From a virus, in IMG/VR virus record IMGVR_UViG_3300007516_000179, positions 1 through 21,728 of that record: a stretch of 21,728 bases of DNA; one strand, given 5' to 3'. The stretch's first letter is position 1, and the number at the start of each line of letters is the position of its first letter. Shown here in pieces: positions 13,982 through 20,980 of the stretch. The notes below the pieces were generated by a model. That model worked only from the letters and a program-made list of their open reading frames with translations. It did no database searches and was not told the origin of the DNA. The position numbers and the translations under genes are program-made.

Positions 13982-15474
13982 ACGCCCTCCTTGGGGTCGG
14001 GTTTTTCATCAGCGGTATCGTCGGCCTGGTCGTCGTTGCCGCTGTCTTGACCCGCGTCTTTTGCGTCACCTTCGCCGGGCCCCTGCGCCGGAGATCCCGG
14101 ACGGCGGAAGTCGAGGCCCAGCGCTGCTTCGCGTTTGCGCTCGGCCGCGATTTCCCGATCCACCTGTTCGGCGTCGTAACCACGCTCGGCCAGCGCTTGG
14201 GTTCGCGATTTCAGGCCCGCTTCGATCTGCAGGATCTCGGCCGAGGCGTCCTTCATCGGGTCAATCCAGTCCCATTTCGTGGGCAACCAGGCGCAGGCCT
14301 GAAATTGGCGGCGCTGACTGTCATAGCCCGGCAGATCGAGGGCACCTGACAGCACGGCGGTGTCCATCCATCGCACCCAGACCGCGCGGCAGAGCTGGTA
14401 GACCAGCACCCCATGCTGCCAAGCGGATATCCGACGGCGGAATTCGATCAGGGATATCCGCGAGTTCGAAAAATTGCCCTTCGCTGTGTCGCCCGTCAGA
14501 TAGCCATAGGGGATGCCCAGCGCCGCCGCGATTTGCAGCAAGGTTCGGTATTGGAACAGCTCATAGGTGCCGCCAGAATCCGGGGTGGCGGGCGTCGAGA
14601 CATCCTCGCCGGGATCCAGTCGCACCACCTGGCCGGGTTCAACCTCGAGGTCCTCCTCGGTCGGTTCCAGTGGGGTTTCGGGCGCGGGGGAGGTAATGAA
14701 CATCGCGAACATCGCCGCGATTTTCTTCCGCTCCAACTCAGCGTCGTCGTAGAGATCCAGCGTGAACAGCTTCACGATGGCGGCGGCAAAGCGCGAAACG
14801 CCGCGCAGTTGGCCCGCTTCGACCGGATCCAGCACATGGATCACATCTGCGGCGGGCACACGGACAGTCTCATTGGTGAGGCCGGGGTCGGTCAGATCAC
14901 CAGGATGGCGACGCAGAAAATGATAGGCGACGCGGCGACCGATGCCATCGAACTCAATGCCCTGCCGGATCAGCCCCGCGCCCGGTAGGGTGCGGTTCAT
15001 GTCGAGCGGCAGCATTTCCGCAGGTAGCATCTGCAATTGCAGGGGCACGGTCAGGCCGTCCTCGGCCCGGCGCGGTCGGATGCGAATGAAGACCTCGCCT
15101 GACAGGAACACCTCGCGGGCGGCTCGGCGCTGCAAACCGTAGAAATCCGTCAACCCTTCTGCGTCAGCATCATCGGTCCAGGCCAGCCATAGCGTCTGCA
15201 ACTCTTCCTTCTTGGCTGCGTCGGCGATGGTCGACGACGGCTTAATGCCATCGCCCACCACATTGCTGGCGAAGCTTTCCACCGCATTCGCTGCATAACC
15301 GTTGTTGCGGACCAGCCAGCGCGCACGGGCGGTGATCGTATCGCCGGATGCCGCGATCAGCGTGTTCACATGGGCGCGGCTGGCGCGGAACCCGCGCAGG
15401 CGACGGTGGGCCTGCGCGGCATCGAAACCGCCGATGATCGAGCCGATGCGCTGGCGAAAGGCCTCGAACGCCAT
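13978..15474 (-). CDS. Portal protein (lambda gpB-like)
   Basis: 498 residues, lambda-family portal. Recognisable segments are FRASRAHVNTLIAASGDTIT, ARARWLVRNNGYAANAVESF, ASNVVGDGIKPSS, REVFLSGEVFIRIRPRRAED, LQMLPAEMLPLDMNRTL, DVIHVLDPVEAGQLRGVSRF and NFSNSRISLIEFRRRISAWQ. The C-terminal 50 residues are an acidic, Gly/Asp-rich disordered tail. The portal dodecamer is the DNA gate at the head vertex and the nucleus of prohead assembly. ATG 15474 lies 3 nt after the gpW stop with AAAGGG upstream. Its stop overlaps the protease start. Confidence 0.95.
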   Translation of the reverse strand: MAFEAFRQRIGSIIGGFDAAQAHRRLRGFRASRAHVNTLIAASGDTITARARWLVRNNGYAANAVESFASNVVGDGIKPSSTIADAAKKEELQTLWLAWTDDADAEGLTDFYGLQRRAAREVFLSGEVFIRIRPRRAEDGLTVPLQLQMLPAEMLPLDMNRTLPGAGLIRQGIEFDGIGRRVAYHFLRRHPGDLTDPGLTNETVRVPAADVIHVLDPVEAGQLRGVSRFAAAIVKLFTLDLYDDAELERKKIAAMFAMFITSPAPETPLEPTEEDLEVEPGQVVRLDPGEDVSTPATPDSGGTYELFQYRTLLQIAAALGIPYGYLTGDTAKGNFSNSRISLIEFRRRISAWQHGVLVYQLCRAVWVRWMDTAVLSGALDLPGYDSQRRQFQACAWLPTKWDWIDPMKDASAEILQIEAGLKSRTQALAERGYDAEQVDREIAAERKREAALGLDFRRPGSPAQGPGEGDAKDAGQDSGNDDQADDTADEKPDPKEGV

Positions 15475-15477
15475 GGA

Positions 15478-15693
15478 TCACAGACCCTTTGAGGCGACGG
15501 TGCCCCAGCGGCGGCGGCGTGGCGTGCCGGTGGTGGCGGTTGAAATCCGACCTTCCAGATCACTGATCGCGTTGGCAAGTTCCGCGTCCGAGCCATAGTT
15601 GATTGACTTGCCGTCATAGCTGACCGACCGGACGCCAGCATACCTCGCCTCTTGCAGCGCGGCTAAAAGCGCGCGCATCCGTTCCAGATCCAT
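15478..15693 (-). CDS. Head completion/joining protein gpW-like
   Basis: 71 residues, close to lambda gpW (68). Helix (MDLERMRALLAALQEARYAG), a short beta hairpin (RSVSYDGKSINYGS), a second helix (DAELANAISDLEGRIS) and a basic tail (RRRRW) follow the gpW layout. gpW seals the packaged head below the portal and provides the platform for FII. ATG 15693 comes one base after the terminase TGA. It sits between terminase and portal as in lambda. Confidence 0.88.
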   Translation of the reverse strand: MDLERMRALLAALQEARYAGVRSVSYDGKSINYGSDAELANAISDLEGRISTATTGTPRRRRWGTVASKGL

Positions 15694-15694
15694 G

Positions 15695-17755
15695 TCATTC
15701 CCTCATGAAGTTCGGTGTGTATGCCCGGCGTTTTCGCCGTGGCGTTGTTGGTGTTCCGGCTTTCGGCGCGGTTGGTGCGGCGGGTTCAACCGATGTGACC
15801 AGTCCCGTAGTCGGACGGGTTTCCACCCCGGCCTGCGCTTCCAGCCGCCGCCAGGTCGCTTCGTCCCAACGGTCGGCGCCCATAATCCAGGCCGCCGCCC
15901 GGGCATAGACGCGGGTGTCGAGCGCCTCGTTGCGCTCGCGCATCTTTTGCCATTCGGGGTGGCTGTAGCCGCGCTTGTTGCGCACCGTGACCAGCTGCTC
16001 GGCCACCAGCTGCTTCAGCCATTCAGTGTCGATCCAGTCGGGCAGATGCACGGTGCCGGGCGCGTCACAGACGCCCAGCGCCCGGTCCTCGTCCGAGGGG
16101 CGTTCCAACCGCAGAAAGCGATAGGTCTCGGTTTTGAACGTCGCCGTTGCCACAGACCAAAGCCGCGCGCCCCGGCGCAGACGTTTGCCGCCGATGGTGG
16201 CATCCACAAAGGTTGGCCCTGACACCGGCGTCGCGCGATTAAAGCCTTCCAGGCCCTTGATCGGCGAGACCTGATCAAAGCCCTGTTTCCGCGCCCATGC
16301 ATAGACGGCTGGGGCCTCATAGCCGGTGTCGATGGCGAGCTTGCCGATCAGCATCACCGCGCCATTGGCGCAGGCCCAAGTGCGGCCGAGCAGGGCAGTG
16401 AGTTTGTCCCAGCAGGCTGGATCGTCAGGTCCACCGGCGATGACGATGTGATCGACCAGCCAGGACTCCAAACCACGACCCCAAGCCCAGACGTCGACCT
16501 CGATCCGGTCCTTCTGCACATCGACGCCAGCCGTTAGGAACAACCCACCCATCGGGATCTGCGCCCCGACATAGGCTTCGCGGCGCTCTGCCAGCCGCTG
16601 CCATTCCGGCGCATCGCCGCTCTCGACCCAAGTTTCGCCCAGCAGGGTGTTGCGCGCGGCGCGCAGCATCTCTTCCGAGCCTTGCGCTGCTAACCATTCA
16701 CGCGCGATCTGCTGCCAGCTTTTCCAGCCCAGTGGCGAATAGAGCGCCGAGATGTGGAAACCGATGGAATGCGGATCCGCCGATATTGCCGTCGCCCGCC
16801 ATTCCCCGCGTTCCAGCATCTGCGTCTTGTGATGCTCTGCGATCGGTTTATCGCACCCCTCGCAATGATAGGCCGCCGTGTCAGGCCGCCCTTTGTCCCA
16901 GCGCAGCCTCTCAAACTGCAGCCATTGCATCGCGCCACAATGCGGGCAGGGCACGAAGTACCGGCGCTGGTCCGATGCCTCATATTCCCGCTCGATCCGG
17001 CTCAAACCCCGGATTGTCGGGGTGGACACCATGAACACCTTCCGCCGATGCGAGAAAGTCGTGGTCCGCGCTTCGGCCAGTGTGACCGGGTCGCCTTCTT
17101 CGTCTGCGGACGCTGGATAGGCGTCGACCTCGTCGAGGAAAATATAGCGCGCAGGCATCGACCGCAGGCCAGTCGCCGAGTTCGCGCCAGTCAGCACAAG
17201 AATGCCGCCGGGAAACTCCTTCGACAGCATCGAGTTGCCAGCGTCGCGCGACCGGGCCGGGTTCACCCGTTCCCGAAGTGCGGGGCTTTCCGCTATCAGC
17301 GGATCAAGCCGCCCGCGCGACGTGCGTTTGGCCATCTCGACTGTCGGCAGCACCGCCAGCATCGGTCCCGGCGCGTGGTGGATGACAAACCCGATCCAGT
17401 TGTTGCCAGCCTCTGTCGCGCCGACCTGCGCCGCTTTCATGAACGAGATGCGCTGCGCTGGATGGCGTGGCGACAGCGCATCCATGATTTCGCGCAAGTA
17501 GGGCGCGCGGGCCGTGCGATATCGCCCCGGTTCGGCCGCAGCACGCGACGACAGCCAGCGATGCGCATCGGCCCATTCCGACACCGTCAGGTCCGGGTCG
17601 GGGCGCATGCCCTTGCGCCAGCTGCGCAGGATGTCCTCGGCCCCTTCAAAGCCAAGGTCTAGATCGTCCGTCAGATCGTCGCTGGTCTGATCATCATTGT
17701 CATCATCCAAGCGAGACCCGGAGGTTGGCAAGGGCGTCGAGGTGCTGTCTGACAT
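15695..17755 (-). CDS. Terminase large subunit (lambda gpA-like, GpA family)
   Basis: 686 residues, the packaging ATPase and nuclease. The Walker A-like motif KAAQVGATE is at 107-115 (lambda type, not classical GxxxxGKT). Walker B with catalytic Glu is in RYIFLDEVDAYP (203-214), and the coupling motif is near STPTIRG (244-250). Two CxxC pairs, C270/C273 and C298/C301, form a zinc-finger-like insert. The nuclease domain has probable metal ligands Asp412 in AGVDVQKDRIEVDVWAWG and Asp476 in AIDTGYEAPAVYAW. The first 35 residues are unusually acidic (DDDNDDQTSDDLTDDLD). ATG 17755 overlaps the small subunit gene by 53 nt, so a later start cannot be excluded. Confidence 0.96.
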   Translation of the reverse strand: MSDSTSTPLPTSGSRLDDDNDDQTSDDLTDDLDLGFEGAEDILRSWRKGMRPDPDLTVSEWADAHRWLSSRAAAEPGRYRTARAPYLREIMDALSPRHPAQRISFMKAAQVGATEAGNNWIGFVIHHAPGPMLAVLPTVEMAKRTSRGRLDPLIAESPALRERVNPARSRDAGNSMLSKEFPGGILVLTGANSATGLRSMPARYIFLDEVDAYPASADEEGDPVTLAEARTTTFSHRRKVFMVSTPTIRGLSRIEREYEASDQRRYFVPCPHCGAMQWLQFERLRWDKGRPDTAAYHCEGCDKPIAEHHKTQMLERGEWRATAISADPHSIGFHISALYSPLGWKSWQQIAREWLAAQGSEEMLRAARNTLLGETWVESGDAPEWQRLAERREAYVGAQIPMGGLFLTAGVDVQKDRIEVDVWAWGRGLESWLVDHIVIAGGPDDPACWDKLTALLGRTWACANGAVMLIGKLAIDTGYEAPAVYAWARKQGFDQVSPIKGLEGFNRATPVSGPTFVDATIGGKRLRRGARLWSVATATFKTETYRFLRLERPSDEDRALGVCDAPGTVHLPDWIDTEWLKQLVAEQLVTVRNKRGYSHPEWQKMRERNEALDTRVYARAAAWIMGADRWDEATWRRLEAQAGVETRPTTGLVTSVEPAAPTAPKAGTPTTPRRKRRAYTPNFMRE

Positions 17756-18242
17756 GGGTTTCCAGCACCCTCTGCAGGATCGCGGCCTCGATGATCACCG
17801 GTGTTCCGGTTTGTTTTTCCACTCCCAAAGCCACTTCGGCCGCCATCAGCGCCGCCACTCTGCTGGGCCAGGTCACCCATGTGTCGCGCTCCTGCCGCGC
17901 GAGGCGAAACACCAAGGCCTCCGCCCGGGCACGATCAACCAGCGTGCCCTTCTTCTTCTGGATGCCCAGTTGCTTGTCTTGCGCTTGGTAGACCGTCAGC
18001 GCGGTGCGGGCTTTCAGGTAGGACGAGCTGTCCGCTGGCCCGGAGAATCCGCTATCGCCGCCGCCAGTGCTGCGGCGCTGCTGGTCAGGATCGGTCATGT
18101 CAGCCCGACGCACGTCAGAGGCGGCGGCGTTGATCGACCCGTCGCTGTAAACCACCAGTCGACTGGCCTTGCGCGCCTTCTGGATGGCCCCGCGCGACAG
18201 GCCGGAATGGGCGGAATACTCGCGCTCGGACATACCTTCCAT
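17703..18242 (-). CDS. Terminase small subunit (Nu1-like)
   Basis: 179 residues. The N-terminus SEREYSAHSGLSRGAIQKAR followed by KASRLVVYSDGSINAAASD reads as the winged helix-turn-helix of Nu1-type small terminases, which bind the packaging site. A Gly/Ser/Arg linker precedes a helical segment (YLKARTALTVYQAQDKQLGI, GTLVDRARAEALVFRLARQE) that would oligomerise, and the C-terminus should bind the large subunit. ATG 18242 has only a distant GAGG upstream; the ATG at 18233 (MSEREYS) is an alternative. It is the first gene of the late operon and divergent from the small-gene cassettes. Confidence 0.8.
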   Translation of the reverse strand: MEGMSEREYSAHSGLSRGAIQKARKASRLVVYSDGSINAAASDVRRADMTDPDQQRRSTGGGDSGFSGPADSSSYLKARTALTVYQAQDKQLGIQKKKGTLVDRARAEALVFRLARQERDTWVTWPSRVAALMAAEVALGVEKQTGTPVIIEAAILQRVLETHVRQHLDALANLRVSLG

Positions 18243-18266
18243 GGCGGTTGAATTGACCTCAAGATA

Positions 18267-18295
18267 TTGGAACTAAACGGAAATAACGATCTTAT
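18267..18295 (+). promoter_or_regulatory. Possible sigma-70 promoter for the first small-gene cassette
   Basis: TTGGAA (18267-18272) and TCTTAT (18290-18295) are separated by 17 nt in an AT-rich gap between the divergent terminase and cassette genes. Each hexamer matches the consensus at four of six positions. It is about 75 nt upstream of the first start. No expression evidence exists. Confidence 0.4.
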
Positions 18296-18318
18296 TCAGT
18301 TGATTGCAATCCCCGATG

Positions 18319-18370
18319 GAGCGATTCTGGCTACAGGAAAACGATGCAACTCACCCCTGGAGACCACGCC
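18319..18370 (+). repeat. Leader repeat, copy A (upstream of DUF6900 gene)
   Basis: 52 nt directly before ATG 18371. It matches the 52 nt before ATG 19218 at 43 positions with no gap, including an identical 19-nt core AAAACGATGCAACTCACCC and the ribosome site GGAGA. The core contains an ATG (18344) in frame with the gene, which would add MQLTPGDHA. Confidence 0.8.
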
Positions 18371-18571
18371 ATGACCGCCAAGACCACCCCCGCCAAAGGC
18401 CCCAGCGAAGCCCTGCTGCTGGAGATCGCCACCAAGCATTTCCACAGCATCGAGACGCTGGAGACCCGCAACAGCGACCGTTTGGATTTCCACGATGTGG
18501 CGGTCTGGGCGATCCGCTCCGCCTTGACCGAGGCCTATGCCGCAGGCTTCGCCGCAGCCGCGAAACGCTGA
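18371..18571 (+). CDS. DUF6900-like small protein
   Basis: 66 residues. LLLEIATKHFHSIETLETRN followed by SDRLDFHDVAVWAIRSALTE strongly resembles the DUF6900 domain ('-LE-RNSD-LDFH-VAVW-I--AL--AY--G'), found in small proteins of alphaproteobacterial mobile elements; the biochemical role is unknown. ATG 18371 was chosen for GGAG eight bases upstream and because the same leader precedes the gene at 19218. An in-frame ATG at 18344 would add nine residues. It is the first gene of a three-gene plus-strand cassette. Confidence 0.8.
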   Translation: MTAKTTPAKGPSEALLLEIATKHFHSIETLETRNSDRLDFHDVAVWAIRSALTEAYAAGFAAAAKR

Positions 18572-18585
18572 AGGAGGGCCGCGAC

Positions 18586-18807
18586 ATGACCATGGCCACC
18601 ACCACCATTCGCATCGACATAGACACGCTGCCCGACCATCTCGACCGCAGCCGCCTGAACAGCGTCGCCGCCAGCATCGAGGACGCGCTGAAGGAGGCGG
18701 GCGTTCGGGCCGATTGCTCGGACCTCTTCTCGCACATCAAGATCGACCTGCCGACCGCGCAACTGGCCGCCGCCAGCGCCGTGCTGGTCGACCTGCAACT
18801 GATCTGA
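18586..18807 (+). CDS. Conserved-looking small hypothetical protein, cassette A gene 2
   Basis: 73 residues: MTMATTTIRIDIDTLPDHLD, RSRLNSVAASIEDALKEAGV, RADCSDLFSHIKIDLPTAQL. The pattern beta (TTIRIDIDTL), helix (SVAASIEDALKEAG), beta, helix (AQLAAASAVLVDL) suggests a small alpha/beta fold. I do not recognise a named family. ATG 18586 follows AAGGAGGG at good spacing; a second ATG two codons on is possible. It starts 14 nt after the DUF6900 stop and is followed 11 nt later by the next gene, so it is almost certainly co-transcribed. Confidence 0.72.
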   Translation: MTMATTTIRIDIDTLPDHLDRSRLNSVAASIEDALKEAGVRADCSDLFSHIKIDLPTAQLAAASAVLVDLQLI

Positions 18808-18818
18808 CGGAGGGCGAG

Positions 18819-19115
18819 ATGAGCACCCGCGCGCAAATTGCCATCCAGATCGGGCCGGAGGAATGGGCGCATGTCTACGTCCATTTCGACGGCTATCCCG
18901 CCCATATGCTGCCCGCGCTGGCACGCTGGAAGCCTGAGGACATCCTCGCCGCCCAAGAAATCCGGCAGGTCACGCGCGACGCGCTGGATTGCTTCAGCCC
19001 GCCCCGCGATCCCCGCATCCTGCCCCGTCCGACGCGGGAGTTTGCGTACCTTTACATGTGGATCGGCTGCCAGTGGGTGCATGTCGCACCGCAAGCCGAT
19101 GCTGGCAGAGTATAA
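18819..19115 (+). CDS. Small hypothetical protein (MSTRAQIAI type), cassette A gene 3
   Basis: 98 residues starting MSTRAQIAIQIGPEEWAHVY, VHFDGYPAHMLPALARWKPE, with a Trp/Tyr-rich end (FAYLYMWIGCQWVHVAPQAD). This kind of protein is familiar as an uncharacterised gene in alphaproteobacterial plasmids and prophages; no function can be given. ATG 18819 follows GGAGGGCGAG. A longer frame from 18537 overlaps the preceding two genes and is rejected. The stop overlaps the TATAAT sequence at 19111-19116. Confidence 0.78.
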   Translation: MSTRAQIAIQIGPEEWAHVYVHFDGYPAHMLPALARWKPEDILAAQEIRQVTRDALDCFSPPRDPRILPRPTREFAYLYMWIGCQWVHVAPQADAGRV

Positions 19116-19165
19116 TTATAAAGCACTGATATTGCTGTGATTTGCCTACACTAGTTCTCCCACTA

Positions 19166-19217
19166 GAGCGATGCTGATTACACCAAAACGATGCAACTCA
19201 CCCACGGAGATCTCGCC
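19166..19217 (+). repeat. Leader repeat, copy B (upstream of second cassette)
   Basis: 52 nt directly before ATG 19218, 43/52 identical to copy A at 18319-18370, including the 19-nt identical core and GGAGA. The in-frame ATG in the core (19191) would add MQLTHGDLA. Conservation extends about 25 nt upstream of that ATG, so the repeat is not explained by coding alone. Confidence 0.8.
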
Positions 19218-19448
19218 ATGACCACCCGCTGCGCCCCCACCGACAACACCAAAGCTCTCGACGCCTTCATGACGACCAAGGTCCAGATCGACGCGATGCT
19301 GGAACGCCTGAAAGCCCTGAGCGATGACCATTTCAACAGCCACCCCGACGAGATCAACTGGGGCCACATCGGCACCATGAACCACTACGCCAGCCTGCTG
19401 CGCCAGATCACCGACGCTGCTTTCAAGGAGGGCGAACATGCCGCTTGA
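19218..19448 (+). CDS. Small hypothetical protein, cassette B gene 1
   Basis: 76 residues: MTTRCAPTDNTKALDAFMTT, KVQIDAMLERLKALSDDHFN, SHPDEINWGHIGTMNHYASL, then LRQITDAAFKEGEHAA. It is helical and acidic, with no family I can name. ATG 19218 has GGAGA upstream in the duplicated leader. Its 3' end overlaps the next gene by 11 nt, so translation is probably coupled. It sits in the same position relative to the leader as the DUF6900 gene but is not visibly its paralogue. Confidence 0.75.
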   Translation: MTTRCAPTDNTKALDAFMTTKVQIDAMLERLKALSDDHFNSHPDEINWGHIGTMNHYASLLRQITDAAFKEGEHAA

Positions 19449-19662
19449 TCCCGCCCAGCGCCACCAGATCGAGCAGGACGCGATCACCGCGGCTTGGGAG
19501 GCCGAACGCCTCGCCGCCTGCGATGACGCCATCGCCCTGCTGCGCGAGATAGCCGATCTGGACCGCGACGACGATGGCGACGTGATCATCGGCACGGACG
19601 CCGACGGTCACAACGACCTGATGTCGCGCATCACCGCCTTCCTTGCCACGCACGACCAATAG
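19438..19662 (+). CDS. Small acidic hypothetical protein, cassette B gene 2
   Basis: 74 residues: MPLDPAQRHQIEQDAITAAW, EAERLAACDDAIALLREIAD, then an Asp-rich stretch LDRDDDGDVIIGTDADGHND and LMSRITAFLATHDQ. Two helices flank an acidic loop; DRDDDGD recalls a calcium-binding loop, but a single chance match is not enough to claim one. ATG 19438 follows AAGGAGGGCGAAC inside the end of the preceding gene. Function unknown. Confidence 0.75.
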   Translation: MPLDPAQRHQIEQDAITAAWEAERLAACDDAIALLREIADLDRDDDGDVIIGTDADGHNDLMSRITAFLATHDQ

Positions 19663-19671
19663 GGGAACGCC

Positions 19672-20220
19672 ATGACGAAACTGACTGAAACCCAGACCAT
19701 CATCCTCAGCGCCGGGGCCCAGCGCCACGACAAGATCGCCTTGCCTCTCCCAAAGGGGCTGGCCGGAGCTGCGGCGAAAATGGCCGTCACGAAGATGATC
19801 GAACACGGCTGGCTGCAGGAGGTCGACGCCAACCTGCGGCGCAACGAGCCGCTTTGGCGCGAAACCGGCGATGGGCATGGCACTACGCTGGTGGTGACCG
19901 ACGCGGGGTTGCTGGCAATCGGCATTGAACCCGTCGTGGCCGAGGCGGCGGTCTTAATGAGCGAACACGCCGCCGAGATGCCTGCGCCCGCAGAGCCTGC
20001 TGCCGTTCAGCGTAAGCTGCGCGCCGGGACCAAACAGACAATGCTGATCGAGATGCTGCAGCGCCCGGAAGGTGCTACGATCAGTGAGATCGTAGCTGCG
20101 ACGAATTGGCAGCCTCACTCAACGAGGGGCGCAATTTCCGGCGTCCTGAAGAAGAAGCTGGGGTTCGCGATCTTTTTGGAGAAGATTGAGGGCAGGGGTT
20201 CAGTTTATCGGATCAACTGA
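19672..20220 (+). CDS. DUF3489 domain protein
   Basis: 182 residues. The N-terminal part (MTKLTETQTIILSAGAQRHD, ALPLPKGLAGAAAKMAVTKM, TLVVTDAGLLAIGIEP) is the usual lead-in of DUF3489 proteins. The C-terminal DUF3489 domain is clear: GTKQTMLIEMLQRPEGATIS, EIVAATNWQPHSTRGAISGV, LKKKLGFAIFLEKIEGRGSV. It reads as a winged-helix-like DNA-binding fold, so a regulatory role is plausible but unproven. It is the last gene of cassette B, starting 9 nt after the preceding stop, and converges on the GIY-YIG gene. Confidence 0.88.
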   Translation: MTKLTETQTIILSAGAQRHDKIALPLPKGLAGAAAKMAVTKMIEHGWLQEVDANLRRNEPLWRETGDGHGTTLVVTDAGLLAIGIEPVVAEAAVLMSEHAAEMPAPAEPAAVQRKLRAGTKQTMLIEMLQRPEGATISEIVAATNWQPHSTRGAISGVLKKKLGFAIFLEKIEGRGSVYRIN

Positions 20221-20305
20221 AGTCGCTACAAGTTCGAAGTTGCCCCTTGGCTTAGCGATTTCATTCACTCCTGCCTGTTATTCATGGGTATGATAAACTG
20301 AGGCA

Positions 20306-20914
20306 TCAAGGTTTCGCAAAACTCACCAATTGGGAGTGTTGCCATTTCGACTTATCATCAATCTTGGCAACGCGCATTCGAAAGGCTTGCCAAACACGGG
20401 TAATTTCGTAACGGAATAGTTCCCTTGCAATCTGGTCACGACCATCTTTTTTATAGCTCCGTTCAGTTGAGAGATCTACCAGCTGTTTTTGGATGTCGAA
20501 TTCAATTTGGCCCATGGATGCTGTTTTGCACCAAGCGATTATCTGCCAGTCCCCTGTTCCCCCATATGCGTGAAAATTGAGGTTGCGTTGCCGCTGCTCG
20601 GGATCCACGCAACACCCCACTTTCAGGAGCTTCTCTGCTTTCGACGCTGCTATATAAACGTAGCCTGGATCAGCGTAGCGCCGGGCATAGGCAATCCTTG
20701 CCGTGTCGCACTGTATGCAATGCCCGGCTCGGGAGCGCAGACGATGCCCCTGATAACAAGGTTCAGAAAGGCCAAACATGAAACCTTCTCGCTTGGCATC
20801 ATCACCCCATGCAGTTGCTGCTCGTCCTCTGGCATCATAGACATGTGAGACCAGAATTTTTTGTGACGCAAGGAAGACATATTCTGCATCAGTAATGTCT
20901 GCCCTAGTTACCAT
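20306..20914 (-). CDS. GIY-YIG family nuclease-like protein (T5orf172/MUG113 type)
   Basis: 202 residues. A GIY-YIG-type core is visible: PGYVYIAASKAEKLLKVGCC (the GIY and KVG strands, 83-102), VDPEQRQRNLN with the conserved Arg near 108-110, and later acidic positions in GQIEFDIQKQL (Glu138) and RELFRYE. Upstream, CYQGHRLRSRAGHCIQCDTA (C53, H57, C66, C69) may be a small zinc-binding element. This arrangement is known in phage and defence-associated nucleases, but the biological role here is unknown. ATG 20914 has AGGGAG nearby. Composition is clearly more AT-rich than the late genes, suggesting separate acquisition. It converges with the DUF3489 gene. Confidence 0.75.
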   Translation of the reverse strand: MVTRADITDAEYVFLASQKILVSHVYDARGRAATAWGDDAKREGFMFGLSEPCYQGHRLRSRAGHCIQCDTARIAYARRYADPGYVYIAASKAEKLLKVGCCVDPEQRQRNLNFHAYGGTGDWQIIAWCKTASMGQIEFDIQKQLVDLSTERSYKKDGRDQIARELFRYEITRVWQAFRMRVAKIDDKSKWQHSQLVSFAKP

Positions 20915-20939
20915 ATTGATCTCCCTCTTTGAATGAGTA

Positions 20940-20968
20940 ATGTTTCATTTAGATTAGGACATGGTCAA
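20940..20968 (-). promoter_or_regulatory. Weak candidate promoter for the GIY-YIG gene
   Basis: On the minus strand TTGACC (20968-20963, five of six consensus bases) is followed after 17 nt by AAACAT (20945-20940, three of six), about 25 nt before ATG 20914, in an AT-rich gap. The -10 match is poor. Confidence 0.28.
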
Positions 20969-20980
20969 GCTGAATATGGT

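Noticed and set aside
16754-17662. 302-codon plus-strand open frame across the terminase gene
   Set aside because: Antisense shadow of the terminase gene: Arg/His-rich, no ribosome site and no domain.
18351-19094. 247-codon minus-strand frame antisense to the first small-gene cassette
   Set aside because: The plus strand has three genes with good ribosome sites and protein-like composition; the antisense frame is Ser/Arg-rich and featureless.
19111-19116. TATAAT as the -10 box of a promoter for the second cassette
   Set aside because: No -35 hexamer is found at 15-19 nt upstream (accgca at the 17-nt position), and it overlaps a stop codon, so a promoter is not supported.
20221-20305. Terminator hairpin between the DUF3489 and GIY-YIG genes
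   Set aside because: Only a long-looped TCGCT/AGCGA pair and a mismatched GTTATTCAT stem are visible, with no T-run on either strand.
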